Assembly (NCBI RefSeq): GCF_003590335.1
Contig: NZ_MIET01000024.1
Span: forward strand, 62,001-126,000
Length of the DNA: 64,000 bases
Reading direction: 5' to 3'
Source: Pseudoalteromonas sp. MSK9-3
GTDB lineage: Bacteria > Pseudomonadota > Gammaproteobacteria > Enterobacterales > Alteromonadaceae
Shown here: in pieces, positions 38,010 to 47,464 of the stretch
Numbering within the stretch: position 1 is the stretch's first letter
Layout of the letters: each line of letters begins with the position of its first letter
Translations under genes and position numbers: made by a program
Notes under the pieces: generated by a model
Told to the model about the DNA's origin: nothing
What the model saw: only the letters and a program-made list of their open reading frames with translations
Databases searched by the model: none

Positions 38010-38839
38010 CAGCTAAAAACGACCGTTTTGTTGCCGTTGATAAACACTTTGTGCTCCGATGCTAATTGAAGTGCTTTGCAAAATACTGTTTTTTCGATGT
38101 CTCGTCCCATCTTTGCCATTGCTTGTGCTGTATCTGCATGACTAACCTGCGTCACATTTTGTGCAATGATTGGCCCTTCATCTAGCTCATCGTTAACAAA
38201 GTGCGCCGTTGCGCCAATGATTTTAACTCCTCTTTCAAAGGCTTGATGATAAGGCTTTGCACCAATAAACGCCGGAAGAAATGAGTGATGGATGTTGATA
38301 ATTTTATTATTAAAACGGGCGACAAACTCAGGGCTAAGAATACGCATATATTTCGCTAAGCCGATGATGTCTGGTTTGTAACTTTCAACTAAGTCGCCAA
38401 CAGCTTTATCATGCTCGGCTCGCGAAAGCCCTTCGTGTGAGATAAAGTGATAAGGTACGCCAAACCCTTCAACCAATGGCGCTAAGTCTGGGTAATTGGC
38501 TACTACAGCGAGTATTTCAATATTTAGTGCTTGCTCAAATTGCTTTAATAGCACTCCACCCAAGCAGTGTGCTTCTTTTGTAGCAAGTAGCACAACCTTG
38601 GTTTTTTCTTCCCCATACATGGTGACTTTTGCCCCTGAGGGCAATTGTTGGCGTAGCTGTGTTAAAAAGTTATCGCTAGGTTGCCCGGTTAATTCTGTGC
38701 GCATGAAAAAGCGTTGGCCTGCGGTATCTACAAATTCATTATTGCGTGTAATATTCAAGGTGTGTTCGAAACACAAGTTAGTTATTTTGGCGATGAGACC
38801 CACATCATCGCTACACTCTGTTGTTAAAATATAATTCAT
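38009..38839 (-). CDS. purU: Formyltetrahydrofolate deformylase
   Basis: PurU hydrolyses 10-formyl-THF to THF and formate, supplying formate for PurT-dependent purine synthesis and balancing one-carbon pools. An N-terminal ACT domain (about 1-75, NYILTTECSDDVGLIAKITNLCFEH) precedes a formyltransferase-like domain with IINIHHSFLPAFIGAKPYHQAF (about 186-207) and GATAHFVNDELDEGPIIAQ. Length 276 aa fits (280 in E. coli). It follows crbS by 129 bp on the same strand. Confidence 0.94.
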   Translation of the reverse strand: MNYILTTECSDDVGLIAKITNLCFEHTLNITRNNEFVDTAGQRFFMRTELTGQPSDNFLTQLRQQLPSGAKVTMYGEEKTKVVLLATKEAHCLGGVLLKQFEQALNIEILAVVANYPDLAPLVEGFGVPYHFISHEGLSRAEHDKAVGDLVESYKPDIIGLAKYMRILSPEFVARFNNKIINIHHSFLPAFIGAKPYHQAFERGVKIIGATAHFVNDELDEGPIIAQNVTQVSHADTAQAMAKMGRDIEKTVFCKALQLASEHKVFINGNKTVVFS

Positions 38840-38968
38840 TTTTCCTCATTCCTATATGAATAATCCCCCCTCTACTTTAAAAGTAAACTCGGCATTTGGG
38901 AATGTTAATTTCTCATAGAGTGCATACTATTAATTTTTTATTTTCCAATGTTTTATATTTCTCTGTTT

Positions 38969-41900
38969 CTAATGCCGATGTATTAATAATGCTCTGAGCT
39001 TTGCGGGTTTTATGGGTTTAGATAAATAATGAATATTGAGTGCTTTAGCTTGGGCTTTTAGCTGGGGATCGCGCATTGCGGTGATTAAAACAGCGGGTAC
39101 TTGATTTTGCCAAATTTCACGTAAGGTTTTGATTAGCGTGATGCCATCACAGTCAGCGCCGAGTTGGTAATCCATCAAAATCATATCAGGCGCTTTATTT
39201 TCTTGTGCATACGTTAAAGCCTCATTGATGTTACTGAATAATTGGTAGTTTGCTTGCCACTTATCTAATAAACTGGCCATCGCTGATAAGTTCTTAGGAT
39301 CATCGTCAACCGCAATGAGTGACAACTTGCGTTTATTATCGCTGTTGCTCTGTAATAACGTTTGTTTATCGGATCTGTGTGGTGCTAAGGCTGAATCACC
39401 ATAAGGAACTTCAATACTAAAACGGCTCCCTTTGTTTTGAATGGAGCGAACATCGAGTGTAACTGATAATAAATCACAGAGTCTTTTAACAACACCTAGT
39501 CCGAGCCCAACGCCTTTATTATCGTCATTCTTTACACGGTAAAAGTCATTAAAAATCTTTTTTTGCTCATACTGACTGATGCCGGCCCCTGTGTCCCACA
39601 CTTCTATGCGTAAATTATGCTTACGGGCACGACAGGCTACCAGTACTTTACCTGTATCTGTGTATTTCACGGCATTTGACACTAAGTTCTGAATAATTCG
39701 GCGTAAGTAAGTAGTGTCACTGTGTACTATATGGTGGGCACTACGCACCGTCAGGATCAGCCCTTTTTCTTTTGAGAGCATTGCATACTCGTTTGCGAGT
39801 GGATTTAAAATATCGTCAATATCAAAATGGCGCGGTGAGGGCTTCATAGCCCCTTGTTCAAGTTTAGCTATATCAAGGAGTGCCGACATAAGGTGCACCG
39901 TTGAATCTAAACTATCACCCAGTTTGTTAAAGTTTCCCTGATCTTGAGGGGTTAGGACTTGCTCGTTAATAGCAGCGAGATAGAGTCTTGCTGCATTGAG
40001 TGGTTGTAAAATATCGTGACTGGCCAGTGCCAGGAAACGTGTTTTACTATCATTGGCCATTTCAGCGTCTTTTTTAGCACTAATGAGTGCCTGCTCGGTT
40101 TCAATTCTACTGGCTATTTGTGATTCTAAATCGGTGTTAATGGTTCTGATCTCTTGAGTCCGTGCTTCTATACGGTTTTCGAGGTCCATATTGATTTCTT
40201 CGAGCGCATTTTGTGTGGCGATATGCATGGTTATGTCAGAAAAGCTGGTGACAAACCCACCTTCAGGTAAGGGATTGCCTATCATTTCATATACTTGCCC
40301 ATCAAGACGATGACGAATAAAGTGATGAGATGTACCATTACGCAAGTGTTGTACTCGTTTCTCCACTTGGCGCTCTATTTCACCTGGTCCACATTCGCCG
40401 CGATTTGCATTAAAGCGGATCACTTTCTCAATGGGTAAGCCAACATCAAGAAAATCTTCGGGATAATTAAACATTTCACTGTAGCGTTTATTCCAAGCAA
40501 CCAGTTTTAGATCTTTATCAACAACAGAAATACCATGGCTTAAGTTTTCTAAAGAGGTATAGAGTAAATTTTGATTGAATTGCAGGGCTTGTGTTGTTTC
40601 ATCAAAGAAGTTAACGACTTCTTCAAATGCCATTTGTTTGCCTGAGGCAACGGTATGAACTAAAGCTTGAGCCGATGAAGCGCCTAAAACACCGGTAAGA
40701 GAACGCTCACAATAAGCGATAAATTCAGGTGTTGGATGGGCATTATTGTCATCAATATCGTGGCTGAGTGAGTAATGTCCAAGTAATTGATTAGAGCGCT
40801 GCACGCCTAAAAAAGTTTGCAATAACACTTTAAAATCATACACGCTGGCTTTGACATTTTTGTTTAACCGTTTGGCTAATGTGGCTTGTTCTTTGGGGTT
40901 TACGAAAGCCGCGGCCTGAATTTTATCAATTAACCGTTCATGTGCAGCCAAAGAAAAGCTAATGTAGCAACAAACATTTGCACACAGAGCGATGAGTGTA
41001 CCTTGAGTGATCACGCTTTGACGAAAGTCATAGCTCATCATTGCACCGGCATCGAGTACCGGAAGCATAAGAAATAATATCCAACAGACTAAACCTGCAA
41101 ATAATCCAGCATATACGCCATATGCATGGCCTTTACGCCAATATAGGCCAAAAGCAATGGCGGGAAGCAGCTGTGTGACAAGAGAAAAAGCGACTAACCC
41201 CATGTTGGCCAGAGCTTCTCCATGACCAAACCATTGCTGATATAAATAGGCCAATAGTAAAATTGCAGCGATGATAAAGCGTCGAATTAATAGGATCTGA
41301 GATTTATAGTTTTTGGTTAATGGGTTATATCTAAATTTACGTTTGATAAGTAATGGCAGTACCACATCGTTTGATAGCATGGTGCTCAGCGTAAGGGTTG
41401 CAACGACGATCATGGCAGTTGCAGCAGATAGCCCACCAATAAACACAAAGGTGGTAATGATTGAATGGCCATGCATAAGAGGCAAAGCTAATACAAAGCT
41501 ATCAGCAGCAACACCTAAACCAATATTTGGGTGTATTGCCGCAGTCGCAATGGGAATGATCATTGCGGCGGTTAGTAATAGGTAAAGTGGAAATGCCCAA
41601 CGCGCAGTGTGCAAATGACGTCTGTCTTGATTGTCGACGACAGTGACATGAAATTGGCGAGGTAAACAGATGATCGCGGCAGCAGCCATAAGTGACTGGC
41701 CAATAAAATTAAAGTTAAAAAATTCAAAATCTTGCCAATGTGCGCTCAATGACAATAGCGTGTCTGGTTGTTTGTAGAGTGAAATGAATGCAAGCGTTGC
41801 CACTGCGGCCAGTGCCAATAGTTTAATTAATGATTCAAACGCGACGGCCAGCATTAACCCAGAACGATATTCAGTAACATCCACTTTTCGCGTGCCAAAA

Positions 41901-42406
41901 AAGATGGCGAATAATGCCATGATGAGTGTGCCTGTGAGCGCCAATATAGTGCCAGATACTTTTTCGTCTTGTTGTAATAATAAAAAGCTACTGCTTAATG
42001 CTTTGAGTTGTAGAGCAATATAAGGAATTGTAGCCAGTAATGCGATGAGCGTCACCATAACGGCTGTGGCTTGGCGTTTTCCGTAGCGAGCAGAAATGAA
42101 ATCGGCAATGGTAGTAATGTTTTGTTTTTTGCTCACCAATACCAGCTTTCGCAAAAATCCATGGGCAAATAAGAAAAGTACAGCAGGGCCTAATAAAATA
42201 GGTAAATAATGCCAACTGCTGGTTGCGGCAGTACCCACAGAACCATAGTAAGTCCATGAGGTACAGTAAATTCCCAGAGAAAGCGCATAAACGTATGGGT
42301 GATGGCTTATTTTTAGCGCATTGGGGGTAGTTTTGTCGCCCCAATTCGCTATCCAAAACAAAATCCCGATATAACACAAGGCGACAAATGTTAAAGCTAC
42401 AGTCAT
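38969..42406 (-). CDS. crbS: Hybrid sensor kinase CrbS with SLC5 transporter-like domain
   Basis: An 1145-aa hybrid histidine kinase. Residues about 1-490 form a 13-helix sodium/solute symporter-like (SLC5) domain; a PAS domain (about 615-730) and a coiled coil follow. The HisKA H-box is FLALASHDILQPL (His797), then a HATPase with DTGAGIS and GVGLGLGVV. A C-terminal receiver ends the protein, with Asp1079 in ILMDYQL. This architecture is that of CrbS, which with CrbR controls acs in Vibrio, Pseudomonas and related bacteria. Linkage to acs-crbR here is interrupted only by the IS element and purU. Confidence 0.92.
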   Translation of the reverse strand: MTVALTFVALCYIGILFWIANWGDKTTPNALKISHHPYVYALSLGIYCTSWTYYGSVGTAATSSWHYLPILLGPAVLFLFAHGFLRKLVLVSKKQNITTIADFISARYGKRQATAVMVTLIALLATIPYIALQLKALSSSFLLLQQDEKVSGTILALTGTLIMALFAIFFGTRKVDVTEYRSGLMLAVAFESLIKLLALAAVATLAFISLYKQPDTLLSLSAHWQDFEFFNFNFIGQSLMAAAAIICLPRQFHVTVVDNQDRRHLHTARWAFPLYLLLTAAMIIPIATAAIHPNIGLGVAADSFVLALPLMHGHSIITTFVFIGGLSAATAMIVVATLTLSTMLSNDVVLPLLIKRKFRYNPLTKNYKSQILLIRRFIIAAILLLAYLYQQWFGHGEALANMGLVAFSLVTQLLPAIAFGLYWRKGHAYGVYAGLFAGLVCWILFLMLPVLDAGAMMSYDFRQSVITQGTLIALCANVCCYISFSLAAHERLIDKIQAAAFVNPKEQATLAKRLNKNVKASVYDFKVLLQTFLGVQRSNQLLGHYSLSHDIDDNNAHPTPEFIAYCERSLTGVLGASSAQALVHTVASGKQMAFEEVVNFFDETTQALQFNQNLLYTSLENLSHGISVVDKDLKLVAWNKRYSEMFNYPEDFLDVGLPIEKVIRFNANRGECGPGEIERQVEKRVQHLRNGTSHHFIRHRLDGQVYEMIGNPLPEGGFVTSFSDITMHIATQNALEEINMDLENRIEARTQEIRTINTDLESQIASRIETEQALISAKKDAEMANDSKTRFLALASHDILQPLNAARLYLAAINEQVLTPQDQGNFNKLGDSLDSTVHLMSALLDIAKLEQGAMKPSPRHFDIDDILNPLANEYAMLSKEKGLILTVRSAHHIVHSDTTYLRRIIQNLVSNAVKYTDTGKVLVACRARKHNLRIEVWDTGAGISQYEQKKIFNDFYRVKNDDNKGVGLGLGVVKRLCDLLSVTLDVRSIQNKGSRFSIEVPYGDSALAPHRSDKQTLLQSNSDNKRKLSLIAVDDDPKNLSAMASLLDKWQANYQLFSNINEALTYAQENKAPDMILMDYQLGADCDGITLIKTLREIWQNQVPAVLITAMRDPQLKAQAKALNIHYLSKPIKPAKLRALLIHRH

Positions 42407-42781
42407 GGTTTTTCTTATTGTTTGCTGGTATTTCTACCATAACATATTTGTCTAATATGTCGTCATGTTGATTATGGTATTTTGTTGTTAGCCTTTTGTT
42501 TTACATGACTAATTTTGAATTTCGTGTCGTATTTTAGACTAATGTCTTATAAATAGTGTTGTAATTAAATCATCAATATGGCCGTTGACTAAAATTAATA
42601 TAATCTATTGTTAAATATGGTGTTTTTTGTTTTTTATTTGAACTTAACTTCCAGTTTACGTAAACGTAACTGTTAGGTTAAGACTAAGGTCTCAATTTCA
42701 TATTGCAATGACGTTGCTAAGGTAAATAGTGACAATTAACACCAACACGGCTCAATCGTGAGCAAGTGAAAGGGGATAAAA
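42407..42781. promoter_or_regulatory. crbS-symporter divergent regulatory region
   Basis: A 375-bp gap without a gene, AT-rich, containing the promoters of crbS (minus) and the symporter operon (plus). The notable element is a palindrome at 42652-42672. AAGGGGA at 42770-42776 is the ribosome-binding site of the small symporter subunit. Confidence 0.5.
42652..42672. promoter_or_regulatory. Candidate operator TTACGT-AA-ACGTAA
   Basis: A perfect 6-bp inverted repeat with a 2-base spacer (42656-42669) lies inside CAGT...CTG flanks, 110 bases before the symporter operon. The shape resembles operators of MerR-family regulators, but I cannot name the binding protein with confidence. Confidence 0.5.
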
Positions 42782-43045
42782 ATGGCTTTTAAAGACGAAG
42801 AACAAGCAAAAGCATACTGGTCAGAAAATCTCGCTCTGATGTTTAAGTTATTGGCAATTTGGTTTGTTGTGTCATTTGGTTTTGGCATTTTATTGGTCGA
42901 CGTACTGAATGAAGTGCGTTTTTTTGGTTTTAAACTGGGCTTTTGGTTTTCACAGCAAGGCGCAATTTATACGTTTGTTGCTTTGATTTTTGTCTATGTA
43001 TTCAAAATGAATTCATTAGATAAAAAATATGGCGTAGACGAGTAG
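42782..43045 (+). CDS. Small subunit of sodium/solute symporter (DUF4212)
   Basis: An 87-aa inner-membrane protein with two membrane segments (about 20-40 and 56-76) of the DUF4212 type, which is nearly always encoded just before a VC_2705-type symporter. AKAYWSENLALMFKLLAIWF and VLNEVRFFGFKLGFWFSQQGAIYTF are the family patterns. It is 9 bases before the symporter gene and has a strong AAGGGG site. It is thought to be an accessory subunit of the transporter. Confidence 0.9.
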   Translation: MAFKDEEQAKAYWSENLALMFKLLAIWFVVSFGFGILLVDVLNEVRFFGFKLGFWFSQQGAIYTFVALIFVYVFKMNSLDKKYGVDE

Positions 43046-43054
43046 GGGCATAAA

Positions 43055-44779
43055 ATGGACGTACAAAATCTTACATTTATTATTGTTGGTTTAAGTTTTG
43101 CACTTTATATCGGCATCGCAATTTGGGCGCGTGCAGGCTCTACCAATGAATTTTATGTCGCTGGCGGCGGCGTACCCCCATTTGCCAATGGTATGGCGAC
43201 GGCGGCAGACTGGATGAGTGCAGCATCCTTTATTTCTATGGCAGGGATCATTTCGTTTGCAGGTTACGATGGTGGTGTTTATTTGATGGGCTGGACGGGT
43301 GGCTATGTCCTGTTGGCTTTATGCTTAGCGCCGTATTTAAGAAAGTTTGGTAAGTTTACGGTACCCGATTTCATCGGCGATCGTTACTACTCTCAAGTTG
43401 CTCGCATCGTTGCTATTTTATGTGCCATCTTTATTTGCTTCACGTATATCGCAGGGCAAATGCGAGGCGTGGGTGTGGTCTTTTCTCGATTCTTAGAAGT
43501 TGATATCGAAACGGGCGTTTACATTGGTATGGTTATTGTCTTCTTTTATGCTGTATTAGGTGGCATGAAGGGGATCACTTATACGCAAGTAGCACAATAT
43601 TGTGTATTGGTATTTGCCTACTTGGTACCGGCTATCTTTATCTCATTGATGATGACTGGGCACTTCTTACCACAAACGGGTTTCGGCGCGACATTGGCAG
43701 ATGGGTCCGGTATGTATGTACTGGATAAATTGGACGGACTCAGTGCCGAACTCGGTTTTGCGCAATATACCGAAGGGTCCAAAAGTATGATTGATGTATT
43801 CGCTATCACGGCAGCATTAATGGTCGGAACGGCTGGGTTACCGCACGTTATTGTTCGTTTCTTTACGGTTCCGAGAGTAAAAGATACGCGGATCTCAGCA
43901 GCATGGACATTGGTTTTTATTGCTATTGTGTACACGACAGCGCCTGCTGTTGCCTCGTTTGCACGAGTAAATATGGTCGATACGATTAATGGTAAAGATG
44001 GCAGCGGTACACTCTATAGTGAAGCGCCACAGTGGGTAAAAAATTGGGAAAGAACTGGGTTAATTACCTTTGAAGATAAAAACGGTGACGGAAAAATGTC
44101 TTATTCGGCAGGTAAGATAAGTGATCCAAATAGCGCCAATGAGGTGCAAATTGACCGTGATATTATGGTATTAGCCAACCCTGAAATTGCAGATTTACCA
44201 GCGTGGGTTATTGCTTTGGTTGCCGCCGGAGGCATTGCAGCGGCACTGTCTACGACTGCGGGGCTGCTATTGGTGATCTCTACATCCGTGTCTCATGATT
44301 TACTAAAACGGACCTTAAAACCTGATATCAATGATAAGCAAGAGCTATTAGCTGCGAGGCTTGCTGCGATGATAGCGATTGTGATTTCTGCCTACTTTGG
44401 AATTAATCCGCCCGGATTTGTTGCCTCAGTGGTTGCCTTCGCATTTGGTCTCGCTGCGGCCAGTTTCTTCCCTGCGATCATTATGGGGATTTTCTCAAAA
44501 CGCATGAACAAAGAAGGCGCAATTGCTGGCATGGTAACAGGTATCACCTTTACCGCGGCGTATATCATTTACTTCAAATTTGTGAGCCCGGAACTCAACT
44601 CAGCAGAGAACTGGTTGTTTGGTATTTCACCTGAAGGGATCGGTATTGTTGGTATGGTTGTGAATTTTGCAGTGGCTGCGGTAGTACTTAAGCTGACAGC
44701 TGACACACCAAAAGAAGTACAAGATATGGTCGAAAGCATTCGTAATCCGAAAGGATCATTAGCGGCACAGGCACACTAA
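43055..44779 (+). CDS. Sodium:solute symporter, VC_2705/ActP-like
   Basis: A 574-aa SLC5-family transporter with about 13 membrane helices. The core signatures FYVAGGGVPPFANGMATAADWMSAASFISMAG and GTAGLPHVIVRFFTVPRVKD are those of the acetate-permease-like ActP/VC_2705 branch. A hydrophilic loop (about 310-375) carries a DKNGDGKMS motif resembling an EF-hand calcium loop. Context beside CrbS, close to acs, suggests uptake of acetate or another short carboxylate. The substrate is inferred. Confidence 0.9.
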   Translation: MDVQNLTFIIVGLSFALYIGIAIWARAGSTNEFYVAGGGVPPFANGMATAADWMSAASFISMAGIISFAGYDGGVYLMGWTGGYVLLALCLAPYLRKFGKFTVPDFIGDRYYSQVARIVAILCAIFICFTYIAGQMRGVGVVFSRFLEVDIETGVYIGMVIVFFYAVLGGMKGITYTQVAQYCVLVFAYLVPAIFISLMMTGHFLPQTGFGATLADGSGMYVLDKLDGLSAELGFAQYTEGSKSMIDVFAITAALMVGTAGLPHVIVRFFTVPRVKDTRISAAWTLVFIAIVYTTAPAVASFARVNMVDTINGKDGSGTLYSEAPQWVKNWERTGLITFEDKNGDGKMSYSAGKISDPNSANEVQIDRDIMVLANPEIADLPAWVIALVAAGGIAAALSTTAGLLLVISTSVSHDLLKRTLKPDINDKQELLAARLAAMIAIVISAYFGINPPGFVASVVAFAFGLAAASFFPAIIMGIFSKRMNKEGAIAGMVTGITFTAAYIIYFKFVSPELNSAENWLFGISPEGIGIVGMVVNFAVAAVVLKLTADTPKEVQDMVESIRNPKGSLAAQAH

Positions 44780-44790
44780 CTAAGCTTGGG

Positions 44791-44872
44791 AATTGTTAGC
44801 CCAGCCTACTGGGCTAACAATTTATAGCAAAGCGTGTTGTGACCTCACCTTGCATACTTTGCTATAAATTGT
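44791..44872 (+). promoter_or_regulatory. Two overlapping perfect hairpins after the symporter
   Basis: Hairpin 1: AATTGTTAGCCCAG (44791-44804) pairs with 44809-44822, a 14-bp perfect stem with a 4-base loop. Hairpin 2: ACAATTTATAGCAAAG (44817-44832) pairs with 44857-44872, a 16-bp perfect stem with a 24-base loop. They share 44817-44822, so both cannot form fully. Hairpin 2 is followed by CTCTTTTC. The pair may tune read-through or mRNA stability between the symporter and the next gene. Confidence 0.75.
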
Positions 44873-44891
44873 CTCTTTTCAGGATCACACT

Positions 44892-46730
44892 ATGACTGCT
44901 CATGTACAGGATGTCATGGCATTTACGCATAAACAAATGCCGTTCAGTCACCTTCCATATGCCGCTTGTGCGTATTTTTCAAACCATTTAAGTGTGATAT
45001 ATGTGACGCATGAAACTCAAGGAGAGTGGCTAAATCCTACTGAAGTGAACCTTTATTTAGTGCGTTCTGGCACATTTGATTTGGTCTCGTCGCAAGGCGA
45101 GGTGGTGGCCCGGTTAGCAGAAGGAGATTACTTTGGTTTTCCTTCACTGTTGAGCGGCGATAAAATTAGTAATCGGTTACGAGTGGCAACCCCTGGTTTG
45201 GTGTACGTGTTGGGTCAACATGATTTTGACTATTTACGTAGAGAGTATAAAGAGTTTGAACAGCACTTTGTCAGAGCGCACACTAATCGTTTATTAAGTA
45301 CACATTATCAGTCTAGAAGTCGGAATTGGTCAGAATATAAAGTGAATGAGATGATGTCTGCGCAGGTGATCACATCAAATGCGCAGCTAAGTATTACTGA
45401 GGCGGCAAGAGTTATGTCACGCCACGGTATTTCATCTTTGATCATTACGGATGGAAGTGAGTTACTGGGGTTGATCACGGATAGAGATTTAAGAAATCGA
45501 GTGTTGGCTGTTGGGCTTGATCCTAGCTTACCTGTACAGACGATTATGACAGAAAAGCCAAAGTTTATTTTTGAACACAATCGTGTATTTTCTGCACTTC
45601 ACTTAATGTTGAAGCATAATATACATCACTTACCCGTATTAGATGAAGAGTATATCCCCAAAGGAATGATCACCAGTACCGATTTACTTAAATTACAAAA
45701 AAGTGATCCGGTACAACTCATTAGTAAAATTTATAAAGCTCGCAGTGTACTGGAAGTAAAACGCTGTGCGAGTGAGCTTCCTGAATTGCTCAAACAGTTT
45801 TCTAATAAAATCGATGATATTTCAGCCATAGGTAAAATACTGAGTGGTGTGACAGATGCATTAACGACTCGTTTGATTCAGTTATATCAAGCGGAGCATG
45901 GCATTGCGCCTTGTGCCTTTTGTTGGGTATGTTTTGGCTCTCAAGCCAGAGAAGAGCAAACATTACATTCAGATCAAGACAATGGCCTAGTGCTTGAAGA
46001 GGCGGTAACAGACGAACAACTTGTATATTTTGCCCGTTTAGGTGCGTATGTCTGTGAACATCTTGTCGAGTGTGGCATAAGGCGCTGCCCTGGTAATATA
46101 ATGGCTAGTAACGAAGCGTGCAGAGGCACGGTGACCCAGTGGGGGGATCGCTTTTATAACTGGATCAGCTCTCCCACACCGAAAGCCATGCTCAATTGCA
46201 AAATATACTTTGATCTGCGATTAATTGATGGATCTGCATCGTTGTTTCGAGACTTATGCACACAGTTAGATCAGATCTGTAAAAATGATCTTTTTTATGC
46301 AGCGATGGCGACTGACATAAACACCAGTTCTGTGCCGATAGGTTTATTTCATCAATTTAAACTTGAAAAAGGGACTGCGGATCATAAATACCTAGATCTT
46401 AAGCATCGAGGTGTGGTGATCATTAATGATTTAGTTCGCTTATATGCTCTAAAAGCGGGTGTGTTAAAAGCAAATACACTTGAGAGGCTAGATGCGTTGT
46501 TACAATTTGATATATTGAGTAAAAAAGATATTTTTGATTTAAAAGACTGCTGGCGTTACCTCACGCAACTGCGTTTAAAAACACAAATAGACCGAGATGG
46601 ATTCCCGAGCAATTGTATTGATCCGCACACGCTTACCTCGTTGCAAAAACATCAGCTTAAAGAGGCCTTTTTCTTGATAAAGCAAGCTCAACAGGCGAGT
46701 GTATTTAAATTTGCTCGAGGGAGTTTATGA
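44892..46730 (+). CDS. cNMP-binding/CBS/DUF294 nucleotidyltransferase-like protein
   Basis: A 612-aa cytosolic protein with three parts: an N-terminal cyclic-nucleotide-binding-like domain (about 30-140, with FDLVSSQGEVVARLAEGDYFGFPSLL), a CBS pair (about 150-280), and a DUF294 nucleotidyltransferase-like domain with GSQAREEQTLHSDQDNGLV (about 352-370) plus its C-terminal partner. Such proteins accompany ActP/DUF4212 symporters and DnaQ-like exonucleases in many marine gammaproteobacteria. The role is probably regulatory (adenine-nucleotide sensing, possible protein nucleotidylation) and unproven. It overlaps the exonuclease gene by 4 bases. Confidence 0.85.
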   Translation: MTAHVQDVMAFTHKQMPFSHLPYAACAYFSNHLSVIYVTHETQGEWLNPTEVNLYLVRSGTFDLVSSQGEVVARLAEGDYFGFPSLLSGDKISNRLRVATPGLVYVLGQHDFDYLRREYKEFEQHFVRAHTNRLLSTHYQSRSRNWSEYKVNEMMSAQVITSNAQLSITEAARVMSRHGISSLIITDGSELLGLITDRDLRNRVLAVGLDPSLPVQTIMTEKPKFIFEHNRVFSALHLMLKHNIHHLPVLDEEYIPKGMITSTDLLKLQKSDPVQLISKIYKARSVLEVKRCASELPELLKQFSNKIDDISAIGKILSGVTDALTTRLIQLYQAEHGIAPCAFCWVCFGSQAREEQTLHSDQDNGLVLEEAVTDEQLVYFARLGAYVCEHLVECGIRRCPGNIMASNEACRGTVTQWGDRFYNWISSPTPKAMLNCKIYFDLRLIDGSASLFRDLCTQLDQICKNDLFYAAMATDINTSSVPIGLFHQFKLEKGTADHKYLDLKHRGVVIINDLVRLYALKAGVLKANTLERLDALLQFDILSKKDIFDLKDCWRYLTQLRLKTQIDRDGFPSNCIDPHTLTSLQKHQLKEAFFLIKQAQQASVFKFARGSL

Positions 46731-47359
46731 TGGGAGTGTGTAAGTGGTTACATACGCAATGGATATCGTGGCATTTGAAGCAAAGCTACTTTGATCAACA
46801 TGAGTATGTGATTGTAGATCTTGAGTTAACAGGCTTAGAGCCAAAAAAGCATGAGATTGTGTCTGCTGGCTGGGTGACGATGCAATCGTTAAAAATAGAC
46901 TTAAATACGGCGGGGTATATGTTAAATAGTGACGTGAACAGCTTACTGCAAAGTCCGATTTATCATGGGGTAGACAATACTCAATTAACCGCACAAGGCG
47001 CACCTTTAAGTACATTAGTTGACGCGTTTGCTGAGGCGTTAAATGACCGAATTTTGGTTTGTCACAATGCACAACTTGATTGGGCGTTTATTCAGCATGC
47101 CGCAAGCGCCGAGCAGAAAGTGATTCAACCAAAAGCAATTGTCGATACTTTAAAAATTGAAAAACACCGTTTATTAGTACAAGGAAAACAGTTAAAGCAG
47201 AGTGATTTAACACTTACTGCGTGTCGTGAACGTTATGCTTTACCTGCCCACCATGAGCACAATGCATTAAGCGATGCCTTTGCGACTGCGGAGCTATTAC
47301 TGGCACAATACCATACGATGAATATGGGCAATCGTGAAAAACTCAGTGCAATAATGTAA
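46727..47359 (+). CDS. DnaQ-like 3'-5' exonuclease
   Basis: A 210-aa DEDDh exonuclease. Exo I: VIVDLELTGLEP (Asp-x-Glu, about 28-30); Exo II: VCHNAQLDWAFIQ (about 107-119); Exo III: HEHNALSDAFATAEL with the catalytic His and Asp. It resembles the epsilon-like proteins encoded next to DUF294/CBS proteins rather than the replicative DnaQ. Start ATG 46727 overlaps the previous stop, so the pair is translationally coupled. The natural substrate is unknown. Confidence 0.88.
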   Translation: MMGVCKWLHTQWISWHLKQSYFDQHEYVIVDLELTGLEPKKHEIVSAGWVTMQSLKIDLNTAGYMLNSDVNSLLQSPIYHGVDNTQLTAQGAPLSTLVDAFAEALNDRILVCHNAQLDWAFIQHAASAEQKVIQPKAIVDTLKIEKHRLLVQGKQLKQSDLTLTACRERYALPAHHEHNALSDAFATAELLLAQYHTMNMGNREKLSAIM

Positions 47360-47376
47360 AAAATGTTGTTTTTCTC

Positions 47377-47405
47377 TTAGACATTTTTCTTTGGTCGATT
47401 ACAAT
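47377..47405 (+). promoter_or_regulatory. Candidate epd promoter
   Basis: TTAGAC (47377-47382), a 17-base spacer and TACAAT (47400-47405), about 60 bases before epd. It resembles a sigma-70 promoter with a near-consensus -10. Confidence 0.5.
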
Positions 47406-47464
47406 AGCGCCATCTTAAAGGGGAACATCCCTTCTTCTATACTAAAGGCTGGATTTTCAATTCA

